A program made the position numbers and the translations under genes. Below are positions 1 through 8,906 of a stretch of 64,000 nt of DNA, in pieces. Position 1 is the stretch's first letter; every line of letters starts with the position of its first letter. The stretch lies in the NCBI RefSeq assembly GCF_000498355.1, contig NZ_AVSV01000003.1:124001-188000 (forward strand), in the 5' to 3' direction. The DNA comes from Clostridium sp. Ade.TY. GTDB taxonomy: Bacteria; Bacillota; Clostridia; Clostridiales; Clostridiaceae. The notes beneath the pieces are model-generated. The model was not told where the DNA came from and ran no database searches. It worked only from the letters and a program-made list of their open reading frames with translations.

Positions 1-1452
1 TCAGAATTTATTGATGGAAAACAAGGGGGAAAATTAAGTTTTGATCCATTAAAAATTGCTATACAATTGGCACATGAGGAAGGATTGGAACTTCATGCTT
101 GGTTTAATCCTTATAGAGTAACAAATAAAGCTACTGATTATAGAAAAAAAGAAGATAAATTAAAAGAATTAGATGATATGAATTTTGCCAAGAAAAATCC
201 TGATTTAGTATATGAATTTGCAAATAAATTATATTTAGATCCAGGTAGACCAGAAGTTTTAGATCATATAGTTAATACAATAGAAGAAGTTCTAAATAAT
301 TATGATGTAGATGCAATACATTTTGATGATTATTTTTATCCATACAAAACAACATTTAAAAAAGTATTGGGATATGATGAAAATGGGAAACCAATAGTAG
401 ATACAAACAATACTACAATGGCAATGAGAGATAGTGATGTTGATTCTGATACATTTGAAAATTATAATAGAGGTTTTGATAATATTCATAAATGGAGGGA
501 AGATAATATAAATTTACTTATAAAAGAAGTAAAGGAGACTGTTTCTGATTATAATAATAAAACTAAAAATAGTGTTCAATTTGGTGTAAGCCCATTTGGT
601 ATTTGGGGACATGCTGAAGAAATTGAAGGCGGTTCACATACACCTACTACATCTACAGCAAGTATAAATGATTATGTAAATACAAGAAAATGGGTAAAAG
701 AAGAAATGCTAGATTATTTAATACCACAAATATACTGGCAATTTAATCAACCAGCAGCACCATATGGGGAGTTAGTTGATTGGTGGAATGAACAGTTTGA
801 AGGAGTTGAAAAGACTCAATTATATGTTGGACATCCAAATTATAAAATAATAGAAAACTCAGCAAAGGATTTTGATAATCCTGATGAAATACCGGCACAA
901 TTAAGATTTAATCAGAAATATGACAATGTAAAAGGAAGTGTATTTTTCTCATACAATAAGTTAAATGTAAAAAGTAATACAAAGATGTTAAGTCAATATA
1001 GCCTTATAGATCCAAGATTTAATTTGGATAATAAAACTAAAAATGTAGATTTAGTAAATAGAGAAGATGTTAATAAAAAAACTACAGAAACAATAAAAGA
1101 ATATTATAATATTTCAGCTAAAACTCCAGCAAAACCTTGGCTAGATCATGCAAAAACTTCAGCTGTAAATGGATTAAATGGTAAGAATAAAAATGGAGAA
1201 ATTAATTTAAGATGGAATGATAAAAATAGTGATACTAGATTTTATCAAGTATATAGAGTAGAAGGTAAAGTAAAGACTATAGATCAAAATAATTTTGATA
1301 ATGTTATAGCACGTTTTGGTAATGAAAATGGAACAGAGTTTAAAGATAATACAATTGATAGTAAGAAAACTTACACTTATGGAGTGACTATTATAGATAA
1401 GGCTGGGAATGAGTCTAATATTAATACATTTACTGTAAATGGTAAAAAATAA
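1..1452 (+). CDS. Glycoside hydrolase-like family 10 (GHL10/DUF187) protein, 5' end missing
   Basis: The frame is open from the first base, so the true start and any signal peptide lie outside the window. Visible family landmarks are HAWFNPYR (about residues 32-39 of the visible part), DAIHFDDYFYP, VSPFGIWG, PQIYWQ and YVGHPNYK, which together mark the TIM-barrel of the GHL10/DUF187 family (YngK type). After about residue 375 the rest looks like a fibronectin-III-like domain. These proteins are normally exported and act on cell-wall or other glycans; the substrate is unknown. A sugar kinase starts 45 bp downstream and an RpiR regulator follows, so it may supply amino sugars to that pathway (inference). 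Confidence 0.85.
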   Translation, partial: SEFIDGKQGGKLSFDPLKIAIQLAHEEGLELHAWFNPYRVTNKATDYRKKEDKLKELDDMNFAKKNPDLVYEFANKLYLDPGRPEVLDHIVNTIEEVLNNYDVDAIHFDDYFYPYKTTFKKVLGYDENGKPIVDTNNTTMAMRDSDVDSDTFENYNRGFDNIHKWREDNINLLIKEVKETVSDYNNKTKNSVQFGVSPFGIWGHAEEIEGGSHTPTTSTASINDYVNTRKWVKEEMLDYLIPQIYWQFNQPAAPYGELVDWWNEQFEGVEKTQLYVGHPNYKIIENSAKDFDNPDEIPAQLRFNQKYDNVKGSVFFSYNKLNVKSNTKMLSQYSLIDPRFNLDNKTKNVDLVNREDVNKKTTETIKEYYNISAKTPAKPWLDHAKTSAVNGLNGKNKNGEINLRWNDKNSDTRFYQVYRVEGKVKTIDQNNFDNVIARFGNENGTEFKDNTIDSKKTYTYGVTIIDKAGNESNINTFTVNGKK

Positions 1453-1497
1453 TTTTTTAAAACATATAAAATGGATTGGTTAAAAAGGAGCAAAAAT

Positions 1498-2403
1498 ATG
1501 TACTATTTAGGGATAGATGGTGGCGGAACAAAAACACAATTTACAATAATAAATGAAAATATAGAAGTTATTGAATCTATCAAAAAAGGAACATCTCATT
1601 TTAAACAAATTGGATTAAATGGAGTAGAAAAAGTTTTAAGAGATGGATTAGATGAAATACTTTGTAAAAGCAATATAAAGTTAGATCAAATAGATGGGAT
1701 AGGAATCGGAATTGCAGGATATGGTAATATAAAAAAAGATAGAGAAGCAATTGAGAAGGTTATTGAAAAAGTTTTTAAAAACTACAAGTATATATTGAAA
1801 AATGATGTTGAAATAGCACTTAATGGAGCTTTAAATGGAGAAGATGGCATAGTAATAGTTTCAGGCACAGGCTCTATAGCATTATCTAAAATAAATAATG
1901 AATATAAAAGATGTGGTGGATTTGGATACACTATAGGTGATGAAGGTTCAGCATATTGGATTGGTAGAAAAGTAGTAGAAATATTTTCTAAAGAAGTTGA
2001 CGGCAGATTGGAAAAAACGTATATATATGAGATAATTAAAAATAAGTTAAATCTATCAAATGACTATAATTTTATTAAGTATATTAATGAAGATATAAAA
2101 GCTGATAGATTAGAAATTGCTAAATTTTCAGAGGTTTGTTTTGAAGCTGCAAAACTTGGGGATGAAAATGCAATTAATATATTTAATTTAGCAGCAAAAG
2201 AGCTTTCAGAATTAATTAATTTATTAATTAAAGACTTTAAATATAATAATGTTAAAGTATCTTATATTGGTGGAGTATTTAAATCAGAAAAATTTATTTT
2301 AGATCCATTAATAAAGTTATTGGATAAAAGGTGTGAATTAATTCCACCTAAATATACTGCAGACATAGGAGCTGCCATACTTGCAATGAAAAATATTGAT
2401 TAA
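1498..2403 (+). CDS. BadF/BadG/BcrA/BcrD-type ATPase, N-acetylglucosamine kinase-like
   Basis: 301 residues. The start is the ATG at 1498, preceded by AAAAGGAG; an upstream in-frame ATG at 1471 has no ribosome binding site. The phosphate-1 loop DGGGTKT lies at residues 7-13, followed by SGTGSIA and GGFGYTIGDEGSAYWIG, the usual ASKHA-fold nucleotide motifs, and a C-terminal GGV.KSEK segment. The family phosphorylates GlcNAc or related amino sugars in the cytoplasm with ATP. It lies between a GHL10 protein and an RpiR regulator with short gaps, so the three are probably one transcription unit for amino-sugar or muropeptide salvage. The exact sugar cannot be read from sequence. Confidence 0.85.
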   Translation: MYYLGIDGGGTKTQFTIINENIEVIESIKKGTSHFKQIGLNGVEKVLRDGLDEILCKSNIKLDQIDGIGIGIAGYGNIKKDREAIEKVIEKVFKNYKYILKNDVEIALNGALNGEDGIVIVSGTGSIALSKINNEYKRCGGFGYTIGDEGSAYWIGRKVVEIFSKEVDGRLEKTYIYEIIKNKLNLSNDYNFIKYINEDIKADRLEIAKFSEVCFEAAKLGDENAINIFNLAAKELSELINLLIKDFKYNNVKVSYIGGVFKSEKFILDPLIKLLDKRCELIPPKYTADIGAAILAMKNID

Positions 2404-2419
2404 AGTTAGGAGATAAGAA

Positions 2420-3256
2420 ATGAATTGTTTGTATATTATAAGAGAAGGTATGAAAGATTTTACAGAAGGTGAAAAGAAAATAGGTAAGTATATACTTTCA
2501 AATAAAGATGAGGTAATTAATCTTTCTGCACAAGAACTTGCAAGCAAAGTATCTGCATCACCAGCTGGAGTAATTAGATTTTCAAAAAAACTAGGTTTTA
2601 AGGGTTTTACTGCCTTAAAAGTTGAACTTGCAAAGGAAAATGAAGATGAAATAATAGATTTTAGTGAATTCATTAGTGAAGATGATGATACAAAAACTAT
2701 GGTAAAAAAAGCTATACAATCTAATATAAATACATTAGAAAAAACATATAGACTTATAAATGTTAATGTAGTAGAAAAAGCTATAGATGTTATAGCTAAG
2801 GCAAAGAGAATATATATTTATGGGGTTGGAGCATCAGGACTTATTGCATTAGATTTTCAGTATAAATTACTTAGAATAAAGAAAGATGTAATATATAGTC
2901 ATGATTCTCATATACAACTTGCCACCGCATCACATATAGGTAAAGATGATGTAGCAATAGGAATAAGCTACAGTGGTGAAACAAAGGAAATTAATATCGG
3001 AATAAATCAGGCTAAAGAAAATGGGGCTAAAACTATAGCTATAACAAAATACAATAGTAGTACATTATCAAAGAATGCAGATATGGTTCTTTATATCCCA
3101 AACGAGGAAAGAGAATTAAGACTTGGTGCCATAACATCAAGAATTTCTGCACTAACATTAATTGATATTTTATATCTTGGAATTGCAAAAAGTAATATAG
3201 AGGAAACTAAGAGCTATATTACTGAAACTAGGAATGTAATTGAAAAAATAAAATAA
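2420..3256 (+). CDS. MurR/RpiR family transcriptional regulator
   Basis: 278 residues. The N-terminal HTH_6 domain (about 1-77) contains the typical NLSAQELASKVSASPAGVIR helix-turn-helix. A SIS sugar-phosphate-binding domain follows (about 110-240) with GVGASGLIA and SYSGETKEI. SIS domains in this family sense phosphorylated sugars such as MurNAc-6-P or GlcNAc-6-P. It begins 16 bp after the kinase gene and is closed by an intrinsic terminator, so it is likely the local regulator of the upstream kinase and hydrolase genes. Whether it activates or represses is not visible. Confidence 0.9.
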   Translation: MNCLYIIREGMKDFTEGEKKIGKYILSNKDEVINLSAQELASKVSASPAGVIRFSKKLGFKGFTALKVELAKENEDEIIDFSEFISEDDDTKTMVKKAIQSNINTLEKTYRLINVNVVEKAIDVIAKAKRIYIYGVGASGLIALDFQYKLLRIKKDVIYSHDSHIQLATASHIGKDDVAIGISYSGETKEINIGINQAKENGAKTIAITKYNSSTLSKNADMVLYIPNEERELRLGAITSRISALTLIDILYLGIAKSNIEETKSYITETRNVIEKIK

Positions 3257-3273
3257 TTAATAAGAGAATATGT

Positions 3274-3314
3274 AACTAGCAATTAGCTTTTAAAGATTAA
3301 TTGCTAGTTTTTTT
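3274..3314 (+). terminator. Intrinsic terminator of the kinase-regulator unit
   Basis: Perfect 12-bp stem (AACTAGCAATTA with its complement at 3298-3309) followed by seven T residues. Confidence 0.85.
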
Positions 3315-3372
3315 GATATATAATTAATAATAAGTAAAGTGAAAAAAGAATTTCTGTATTGGAGATGATTTA

Positions 3373-4011
3373 ATGGATAAAGAAAAAAGTAACGTGGATT
3401 ATAGAAGTTTATTTAATGATTATTATAAGGATAAAAGGTATATTGTTTCTGATATATCTTTTAAAGATAATATTAGTAAATATATTTTTGTTTTAGAATC
3501 TCCTCATAATGATGAAGTAAAGAATGGATACCCTGTTGCAGGTAAAAGTGGTATTGATATGGGAAAATTTATGGGGATTGGAGTTAATGAAAGTTTTGGA
3601 AAGTATGCAAAAGATAATCCTGATAAGGATATAGTAATTATAAATATATCAAAAGTACCACTTCAAGAAATAAATAATTTGGATGATAAATATAAGACAT
3701 TATTAAATGGAGTATGTAAACTTATAAGAAGTGGATATAAGACTCTTGGTAAACATAGGGATAAAGATGTAAATATCATAGAAGAAAAATTATTAGAGGA
3801 TTTTAGGGTTAGATTTAATAATATAAATATGAATAATGAAACTAAAATAATAGTTTGTGGAAAATTTTCTGAAAGTTATTTTGATAAGGTAAGGGATGAA
3901 TTAAATATAGGTGAAAGTGAAATATTATATGTTCCACATCCTTCAAGGCATCAATGGGATAAACCTAAGGGGGAATTACTTAAGTTAAAGGATATATTTA
4001 ATGAGAGATAA
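3373..4011 (+). CDS. Uracil-DNA-glycosylase-fold protein of unknown specificity
   Basis: 212 residues, ATG preceded by GGAGATGATTTA. The segment FVLESPHNDEVKNGYPVAGK (about residues 36-55) lines up with the type 4/5 UDG motif 1 (GEAPG..E...G.PFVG..G), and YVPHPSRHQW near the C-terminus matches the HPS motif 3 loop. The middle, with VIINISKVPLQ and IIVCGKF, fits the alternating strands of a UDG fold. The motif 1 change (GEAPG to LESPH) means uracil activity cannot be assumed. No Fe-S cysteine set is obvious. It stands alone between terminators, 3 kb from a C5-cytosine methyltransferase. The fold is likely; the role is unknown. Confidence 0.6.
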   Translation: MDKEKSNVDYRSLFNDYYKDKRYIVSDISFKDNISKYIFVLESPHNDEVKNGYPVAGKSGIDMGKFMGIGVNESFGKYAKDNPDKDIVIINISKVPLQEINNLDDKYKTLLNGVCKLIRSGYKTLGKHRDKDVNIIEEKLLEDFRVRFNNINMNNETKIIVCGKFSESYFDKVRDELNIGESEILYVPHPSRHQWDKPKGELLKLKDIFNER

Positions 4012-4054
4012 GTTAATAAGATTTTAGAAGATAGATTAAAATCTACATTTTTTA

Positions 4055-4095
4055 TTTAGACTTAGAATAATTATAAATTCTAAGTCTAAATTTTT
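4055..4095. terminator. Bidirectional intrinsic terminator between convergent genes
   Basis: Perfect 13-bp inverted repeat (TTTAGACTTAGAA at 4055-4067 and its complement at 4078-4090) with T-rich tracts on both sides. It separates the UDG-fold gene from the minus-strand gene that ends at 4094. Confidence 0.8.
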
Positions 4096-4402
4096 AAATA
4101 TATTCATTTGAAGTTAAAGGGATAAATTTATTAAATAATCCTAATGTCTTTACTGATTTTGAATTAGAATTTAAATTGGTTTCAAAAATAGAAAAAATAA
4201 AATAATTATTTACTTCAGTTTTTGTTGTTAAAGCAGCTTCACCTAAAAGAGATACCGCAGAATATTCAAAAATGTTTTTACTATTAAGTTTCATATTATT
4301 TCTGCTCCACTCAACAAATTCTTTTTTTGTAGGATTTGTAAATATACTACAAAATAATAATAAAATAATAGATAATAAAAGTATTTTACTAAGTTTTCTC
4401 AT
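4094..4402 (-). CDS. Small exported DUF4359-like protein
   Basis: 102 residues from the ATG at 4402. A GTG 12 bases earlier lies inside the AGAGGTGA ribosome binding site and is not the start. The N-terminus is a strong signal or anchor segment (MRKLSKILLLSIILLLFCS), followed by TNPTKKEFVEWSR, which resembles the conserved start of DUF4359 proteins. The rest is short and contains FSIFETN. No function is known for this family. It is transcribed alone on the minus strand. Confidence 0.6.
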   Translation of the reverse strand: MRKLSKILLLSIILLLFCSIFTNPTKKEFVEWSRNNMKLNSKNIFEYSAVSLLGEAALTTKTEVNNYFIFSIFETNLNSNSKSVKTLGLFNKFIPLTSNEYI

Positions 4403-4558
4403 TAAAAATTTCACCTCTTTATTATTTATATAATATTTATTATTGCCAAAAGTTTATTTAAGAATTCAATTGATATAAATTTATAATACGGAACTTTATA
4501 GTAACGATTATATTAAAGTCCAATATAATGTAATGTATTAATAAAACGAGGTTTTGTA

Positions 4559-5182
4559 TTGGGAATAATAAAATGGACAAAATCAAAATTATTAAATAAG
4601 GAAGAAAGAAGAAAATTAGAAAAAAATGAGAAAATATTAGAAGAGAATATTAAACTAAAAAAAGAAAAAATATTAATATTAAAGGAAGCTAAAGAAATAG
4701 GAGAAAGACTTAGGACATTAGAAAAGATTAATAAGGATCAAGAAAAGAAACTAAATGAAAATATAGCTATAGATTTTTTTGATGATGAAATAGAAAATTT
4801 AATAATAAAAAATATATGCAAGGCAAAAAATGAATTGTGTATAGCTGTTGGATGGTTTACTTCAGATAAGATAATTGCAGAGTTAGAGAAATTGAAGGAT
4901 TCTGGAATAAAAATTAGAATTATAGTTGATGATAATGAGTATAATCTTAATAAAATGAATAATTTAACAAAAGTAAGTAATCAATTAAAATTTGTGAATT
5001 TAGGTAATAAAAATCATATGCATCATAAATATTGTATTATAGATGATTTAAAAGTTATAAATGGATCATATAACTGGACTAATAATGCTAGAAATAGTCT
5101 AGAAAACATAACTATAATAAAGAGTAGGAAAATAGTAAAAAAGTTTAAAAAGAATTTTGAAGGTATAATTAAAAAGTATTAA
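4559..5182 (+). CDS. Phospholipase D-like nuclease, single HKD motif
   Basis: 207 residues. The likely start is TTG at 4559, eight bases after GAGG; no ATG is placed sensibly. Residues 1-70 are charged and probably coiled coil (Lys/Glu rich). The PLDc_2 domain follows, with AVGWFTSDKII and the catalytic HHKYCIIDD (HxKxxxxD) plus GSYNWT near the C-terminus. One HKD copy implies a dimeric enzyme like the Nuc-type endonucleases. It lies directly downstream (convergently) of the Sau3AI-type endonuclease gene and may belong to the same defence-type block, but that is inference from position only. Confidence 0.75.
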   Translation: MGIIKWTKSKLLNKEERRKLEKNEKILEENIKLKKEKILILKEAKEIGERLRTLEKINKDQEKKLNENIAIDFFDDEIENLIIKNICKAKNELCIAVGWFTSDKIIAELEKLKDSGIKIRIIVDDNEYNLNKMNNLTKVSNQLKFVNLGNKNHMHHKYCIIDDLKVINGSYNWTNNARNSLENITIIKSRKIVKKFKKNFEGIIKKY

Positions 5183-5190
5183 ATGATTTA

Positions 5191-5220
5191 AAAAAAGCTC
5201 TAAAATAAAGAGCTTTTTTA
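5191..5220. terminator. Bidirectional terminator
   Basis: AAAAAGCTCT / AGAGCTTTTT stem with T and A tracts on the two sides. It lies between the PLD gene and the minus-strand restriction endonuclease gene. Confidence 0.8.
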
Positions 5221-5243
5221 TTTATATTAATTTAATAGTAATC

Positions 5244-6725
5244 TTATTTTAAGAGATTTTCATCTAATTGATTCAAAATGTAAGTATTATTAAGCCAAAA
5301 GCTTTGATTTGTCATATATGTTCCATCAGGTAATTCGTTAGCATCTCTTGAAATATTTCCTACTTCAGTACCATCATTAAATTTATAAGCACTTTTTTGA
5401 GCATGAGGTCTTATATGGATAATTTTATTTGATGATTTGTTAGGTAAGTTATTAGTATAAGTTAATTTACCATTCTTATCTATTTTAGGAACAAACTTTA
5501 CCCCGGATTTTATAATGTTTTTTATATTTTTCCAACCTTCATAAACTGTAGTATTTAAATCATTGTAAGGTATATTCCAAAGTTGAGCTCCTTTTAGGAT
5601 ATATTTATCTCCAAACTTTTTAAAGACTACAAATAAGAATTTTTGTTGATCAAGATAATTAAAAAGATTTGATTCTTCCCAAGTTTCATCAACAAGTTCT
5701 TTAAATTTAAATGATGGAAGAGGACTACTTTCAACTATTTTATTATTGATTTCAACACGTAATGCTTTCACCGTTATATTAGCCTTTTCAAATTCTTCAG
5801 CTTTGTTGGATTTTATTCCAAGCATTCTATAAGATAAATCAATCCATTGAGCTTTATTATTGTTGTATTTTCTATCAAATAATTTACAAAGATATTCATC
5901 TGTTTTTCCAACATGAGAGTTTATTTTTTTTATTATAATTTCTTCAAAAGTGTTATTTTTAAGTTCATTAGCATCCTTTATGATTGGTTCATAAGTTGTT
6001 TTATTTGGAACTATAAAATTATTAAGAACATAAGTCATATAAGATGTTTTAAATGAGAATGCTCTAGGTTTAGCTGGAATATCAGAGAATGGTTGTCCAC
6101 GTCTGTTGGAAGATGTAGCTGATTTTGTAGCTGCACCTAAGTACATAGTATCACCTTCTGAAAGCTCATGGGCTTTACCACATTTGATTTTATTTACTAT
6201 TATTTCAAAGTCATTTTTTATTACTTCTAAATCTTTTTCTTGTGGTGTAAATAATTTTGCATAATTTATTCTATAATCTAATCTGTTTTTTATATCTTTA
6301 GAATATAAATAATAAACTAGTAAAATAAGTTTAGATTTATTCCAAAGATGACTATTTTCAAAATTTTCTTCAACTACTTTAAAATAGTCAATCATAGTTA
6401 TTATTAAACGTTCTTTAGCTGATAGAGATTTATTTTTATTAATTTTATAAGGCGTAACTTTAAGTTCCACACCTGCCTTATCAAAGTCTGGATTTGAATC
6501 ACTATTACATTTATAATGGAAAAAGCATTCTTCAATTAACTCTCCTAATCCACCTTTACGTTTTTTATTTTCATGGTTTGTACCATAATCTTCTTTATTT
6601 TCAGATATGAAAATTGATTGTTTAGAATCTTCTATTAAAACTTCATTGAATGTTTTTCCTATAAGCTTTTGTGCATATTTTTCTATACTTAAAGGATTAG
6701 TTTCATCATATAGATTTAAAGTCAT
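5244..6725 (-). CDS. Type II restriction endonuclease, Sau3AI family (GATC)
   Basis: 493 residues, close to the length of R.Sau3AI. The N-terminal MutH-like catalytic domain shows D80, E87 and K89 in PDFDKAGVELK. The spacing equals MutH D70-E77-K79, and E66 occupies the place of MutH E56. Further shared segments are GKAHELSEGDT, the RGQPFSDIPAKPRAFSFK stretch (about 213-230) and a second MutH-like C-terminal domain, as in Sau3AI, where that half helps DNA binding. The expected product cuts before G in GATC. The cognate methyltransferase is encoded divergently from 7000. The start ATG at 6725 has AAGGAG a few bases upstream. Confidence 0.93.
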   Translation of the reverse strand: MTLNLYDETNPLSIEKYAQKLIGKTFNEVLIEDSKQSIFISENKEDYGTNHENKKRKGGLGELIEECFFHYKCNSDSNPDFDKAGVELKVTPYKINKNKSLSAKERLIITMIDYFKVVEENFENSHLWNKSKLILLVYYLYSKDIKNRLDYRINYAKLFTPQEKDLEVIKNDFEIIVNKIKCGKAHELSEGDTMYLGAATKSATSSNRRGQPFSDIPAKPRAFSFKTSYMTYVLNNFIVPNKTTYEPIIKDANELKNNTFEEIIIKKINSHVGKTDEYLCKLFDRKYNNNKAQWIDLSYRMLGIKSNKAEEFEKANITVKALRVEINNKIVESSPLPSFKFKELVDETWEESNLFNYLDQQKFLFVVFKKFGDKYILKGAQLWNIPYNDLNTTVYEGWKNIKNIIKSGVKFVPKIDKNGKLTYTNNLPNKSSNKIIHIRPHAQKSAYKFNDGTEVGNISRDANELPDGTYMTNQSFWLNNTYILNQLDENLLK

Positions 6726-6999
6726 AATAATCTCCTTAATAATATTATTTAAAATATATAATAAATTTTTGATTTAAATTGTAATTATAACCATATTATA
6801 CTACATAAATATTTTAATATTAAATCTGTTTGATATAGATTGAAATTTGAGAAACAAAAAATAAATTATTACTTGAAAAAAGTATATATTATATAATTTA
6901 TATTAGGTAATATATAAATAACTTTATCTTTGAATTTATTTATATATTATGTATAATTAATTAATGACAAAAAGACGATTTTAGATAGAGGTGCATATA

Positions 7000-8223
7000 A
7001 TGGCAATTAAAAAAACTGTATGTGAACTGTTTGCCGGTGTTGGTGGTTTTCATCTTGGATTAAGTAAAGCGGCAACAGACTGGGAGGTTCTTTGGGCAAA
7101 TCAATGGGAACCTTCAAGAAAAGTACAACATGCATTTGAATGTTATACAAATCATTTTCCAGAGACAAAAGCAGTTAATGAGGATATAGCGTTAGTAAAT
7201 GAAAAACCAGAATCCTTTGGTGTGCCAAAGTATAATTTGCTTGTAGGTGGATTTCCATGTCAGGATTATTCAGTAGCATCTACAAAATCAAAGGGAATAG
7301 AAGGTAAAAAGGGAGTCCTATGGTGGGAGATAAGAAAATTTTTAGAAAGAGATAAGCCACCATTTGTACTTTTAGAAAATGTTGATAGATTACTTAAATC
7401 ACCTGCAAGACAAAGAGGAAGAGATTTTGGAGTAATGTTAACTTGTTTTAGGGATTTAGGATACAATGTTGAGTGGAGAGTTATAAATGCAGCAGATTAT
7501 GGGTTTGCTCAAAGAAGAAGAAGAGTATTCATATTTGCGTACAAACATAATACTAATTACTGCAAGAGTGTTACTCAAGGATTAAATAATGAAGGGTTTA
7601 TGGAAGCTTATATAAGGGAAACTGGATTCTTTGCAGAACCATTTCCTATAGAAACTATATATAGCGAAGATGAAAAATTACTAAATCAAGATATACTTGA
7701 AGTATCAAATTATTTTTCATTTGGTTTTCAAGAGGCAGGGACATTAATAAATGATAGAATTTATACAACTAGATATACTGCTAAAAATCAGGAATCCGTT
7801 AAACTTGGAGAAATACTTCAAAAAGATGTAAGCGAAGAGTTTTATTTAGGAGAAGAATTAGGTAGATGGACTTACATGAAAGGTGCTAAGGCCGAACCAA
7901 GAACAACAAAAGAAGGATTTGAGTATACTTATAGAGAAGGTGCTGTTGGATTTCCTGATAATCTAGAGTTACCTGCAAGAACGATGCTTACGAGTGAAGC
8001 AAGCGTAAATAGAAGTACACATGTTGTAAATGACCCACAAACTAATAGATTAAGAGTTTTAACACCAGTAGAGTGTGAAAGGTTAAATGGTTTTGATGAT
8101 GAGTGGACTAATACAGGAATGACACAAAAATTTAGATATTTCTGTATGGGGAATGCATTAGTTGTTGGATTAATTGAAAGAATGGGTAAGAAATTAAATA
8201 AGATATTTGAATTAGAAGATTAA
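7000..8223 (+). CDS. DNA (cytosine-5) methyltransferase, M.Sau3AI type (GATC)
   Basis: 407 residues from the ATG at 7000, behind AGAGGTG; a GTG at 6991 is part of that site. All C5-methylase motifs are present: motif I ELFAGVGGFHLGL, motif IV FPCQ (catalytic Cys87), motif VI ENV (126-128), motif VIII QRRRR (171-175), and motifs IX-X at the C-terminus (GFDDEWTNTG, GNALVVG). The WANQWEPSRK and WTYMKGAKAEPRTTKEG blocks are those of M.Sau3AI, so GAT-5mC modification is expected. It protects against the divergent GATC endonuclease. In the classical Sau3AI locus the two genes are arranged differently, as I remember it. Confidence 0.95.
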   Translation: MAIKKTVCELFAGVGGFHLGLSKAATDWEVLWANQWEPSRKVQHAFECYTNHFPETKAVNEDIALVNEKPESFGVPKYNLLVGGFPCQDYSVASTKSKGIEGKKGVLWWEIRKFLERDKPPFVLLENVDRLLKSPARQRGRDFGVMLTCFRDLGYNVEWRVINAADYGFAQRRRRVFIFAYKHNTNYCKSVTQGLNNEGFMEAYIRETGFFAEPFPIETIYSEDEKLLNQDILEVSNYFSFGFQEAGTLINDRIYTTRYTAKNQESVKLGEILQKDVSEEFYLGEELGRWTYMKGAKAEPRTTKEGFEYTYREGAVGFPDNLELPARTMLTSEASVNRSTHVVNDPQTNRLRVLTPVECERLNGFDDEWTNTGMTQKFRYFCMGNALVVGLIERMGKKLNKIFELED

Positions 8224-8228
8224 ATATT

Positions 8229-8260
8229 AAGCACACTAAAGTATTTTTAGTGTGCTTTTG
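8229..8260 (+). terminator. Terminator after the methyltransferase
   Basis: AAGCACACTAAA / TTTTAGTGTGCTT stem-loop followed by a T-rich end. Confidence 0.85.
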
Positions 8261-8415
8261 TTATTAAATAATATTAATGTAGATTTTTACATAATTGTGT
8301 TAATTATAATCAAGGAAAAGTAAAAATAATTTTTATAATACAAAAATTTGTTATTAAAGTATTAAGTAATATCTATAATAAATTAAACAATATTACTTGG
8401 AGGTAATTTAAAATT

Positions 8416-8862
8416 ATGATTAAAAAAATAAAAGATAAAATCATTACATTAATACTTGGAATAACAATTATAATAGCACTTGTATTAAATATAATAATAA
8501 ATATTGAATTTCTACAGTACAAAGAAAACATAATATTAAAAATAATAAGCATTATATTTATAATAACTACATTTATTACAATGATGACATTTACAAAGAA
8601 TTTTAAAAAGAAAAAAGATTTATTTAGTGATTATAAAACAAATAAATCAAAGCTCACTAAAGTTGAAAGAATTATTTTTATTGTTATTATATTATTATTT
8701 TCAATGTATATAATGATTAAAGGAATAATTTATGTAGGGAATATTGAAAATATAAATATACATATACAATATATTGTTTATATTGTATATGTTCTTGGAA
8801 TTAGTATTAATCTTCTTAACTGGCTTAAATTTTATAAATACTATGAAATAGCAAAAAGATAG
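8416..8862 (+). CDS. Hypothetical four-helix membrane protein
   Basis: 148 residues, ATG after TTGGAGGTAA. Four hydrophobic helices are visible, at about 9-28, 38-58, 84-104 and 117-137, separated by short Lys-rich loops (KNFKKKKDLFSDYK between helices 2 and 3). I do not recognise the family and see no catalytic or transport motif. It is a single gene: an intrinsic terminator overlaps its stop codon, and the next gene is on the other strand. Confidence 0.65.
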   Translation: MIKKIKDKIITLILGITIIIALVLNIIINIEFLQYKENIILKIISIIFIITTFITMMTFTKNFKKKKDLFSDYKTNKSKLTKVERIIFIVIILLFSMYIMIKGIIYVGNIENINIHIQYIVYIVYVLGISINLLNWLKFYKYYEIAKR

Positions 8863-8886
8863 GCAATTAATAGACCTATCTTTTTT
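8853..8886. terminator. Terminator overlapping the stop codon of the membrane protein gene
   Basis: AAAAAGATAGG (8853-8863) pairs with CCTATCTTTTT (8875-8885). The 5' arm includes the TAG stop. A-tract and T-tract make it usable from both strands. Confidence 0.8.
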
Positions 8887-8906
8887 ATATTAATAAAAAA
8901 ATTATA

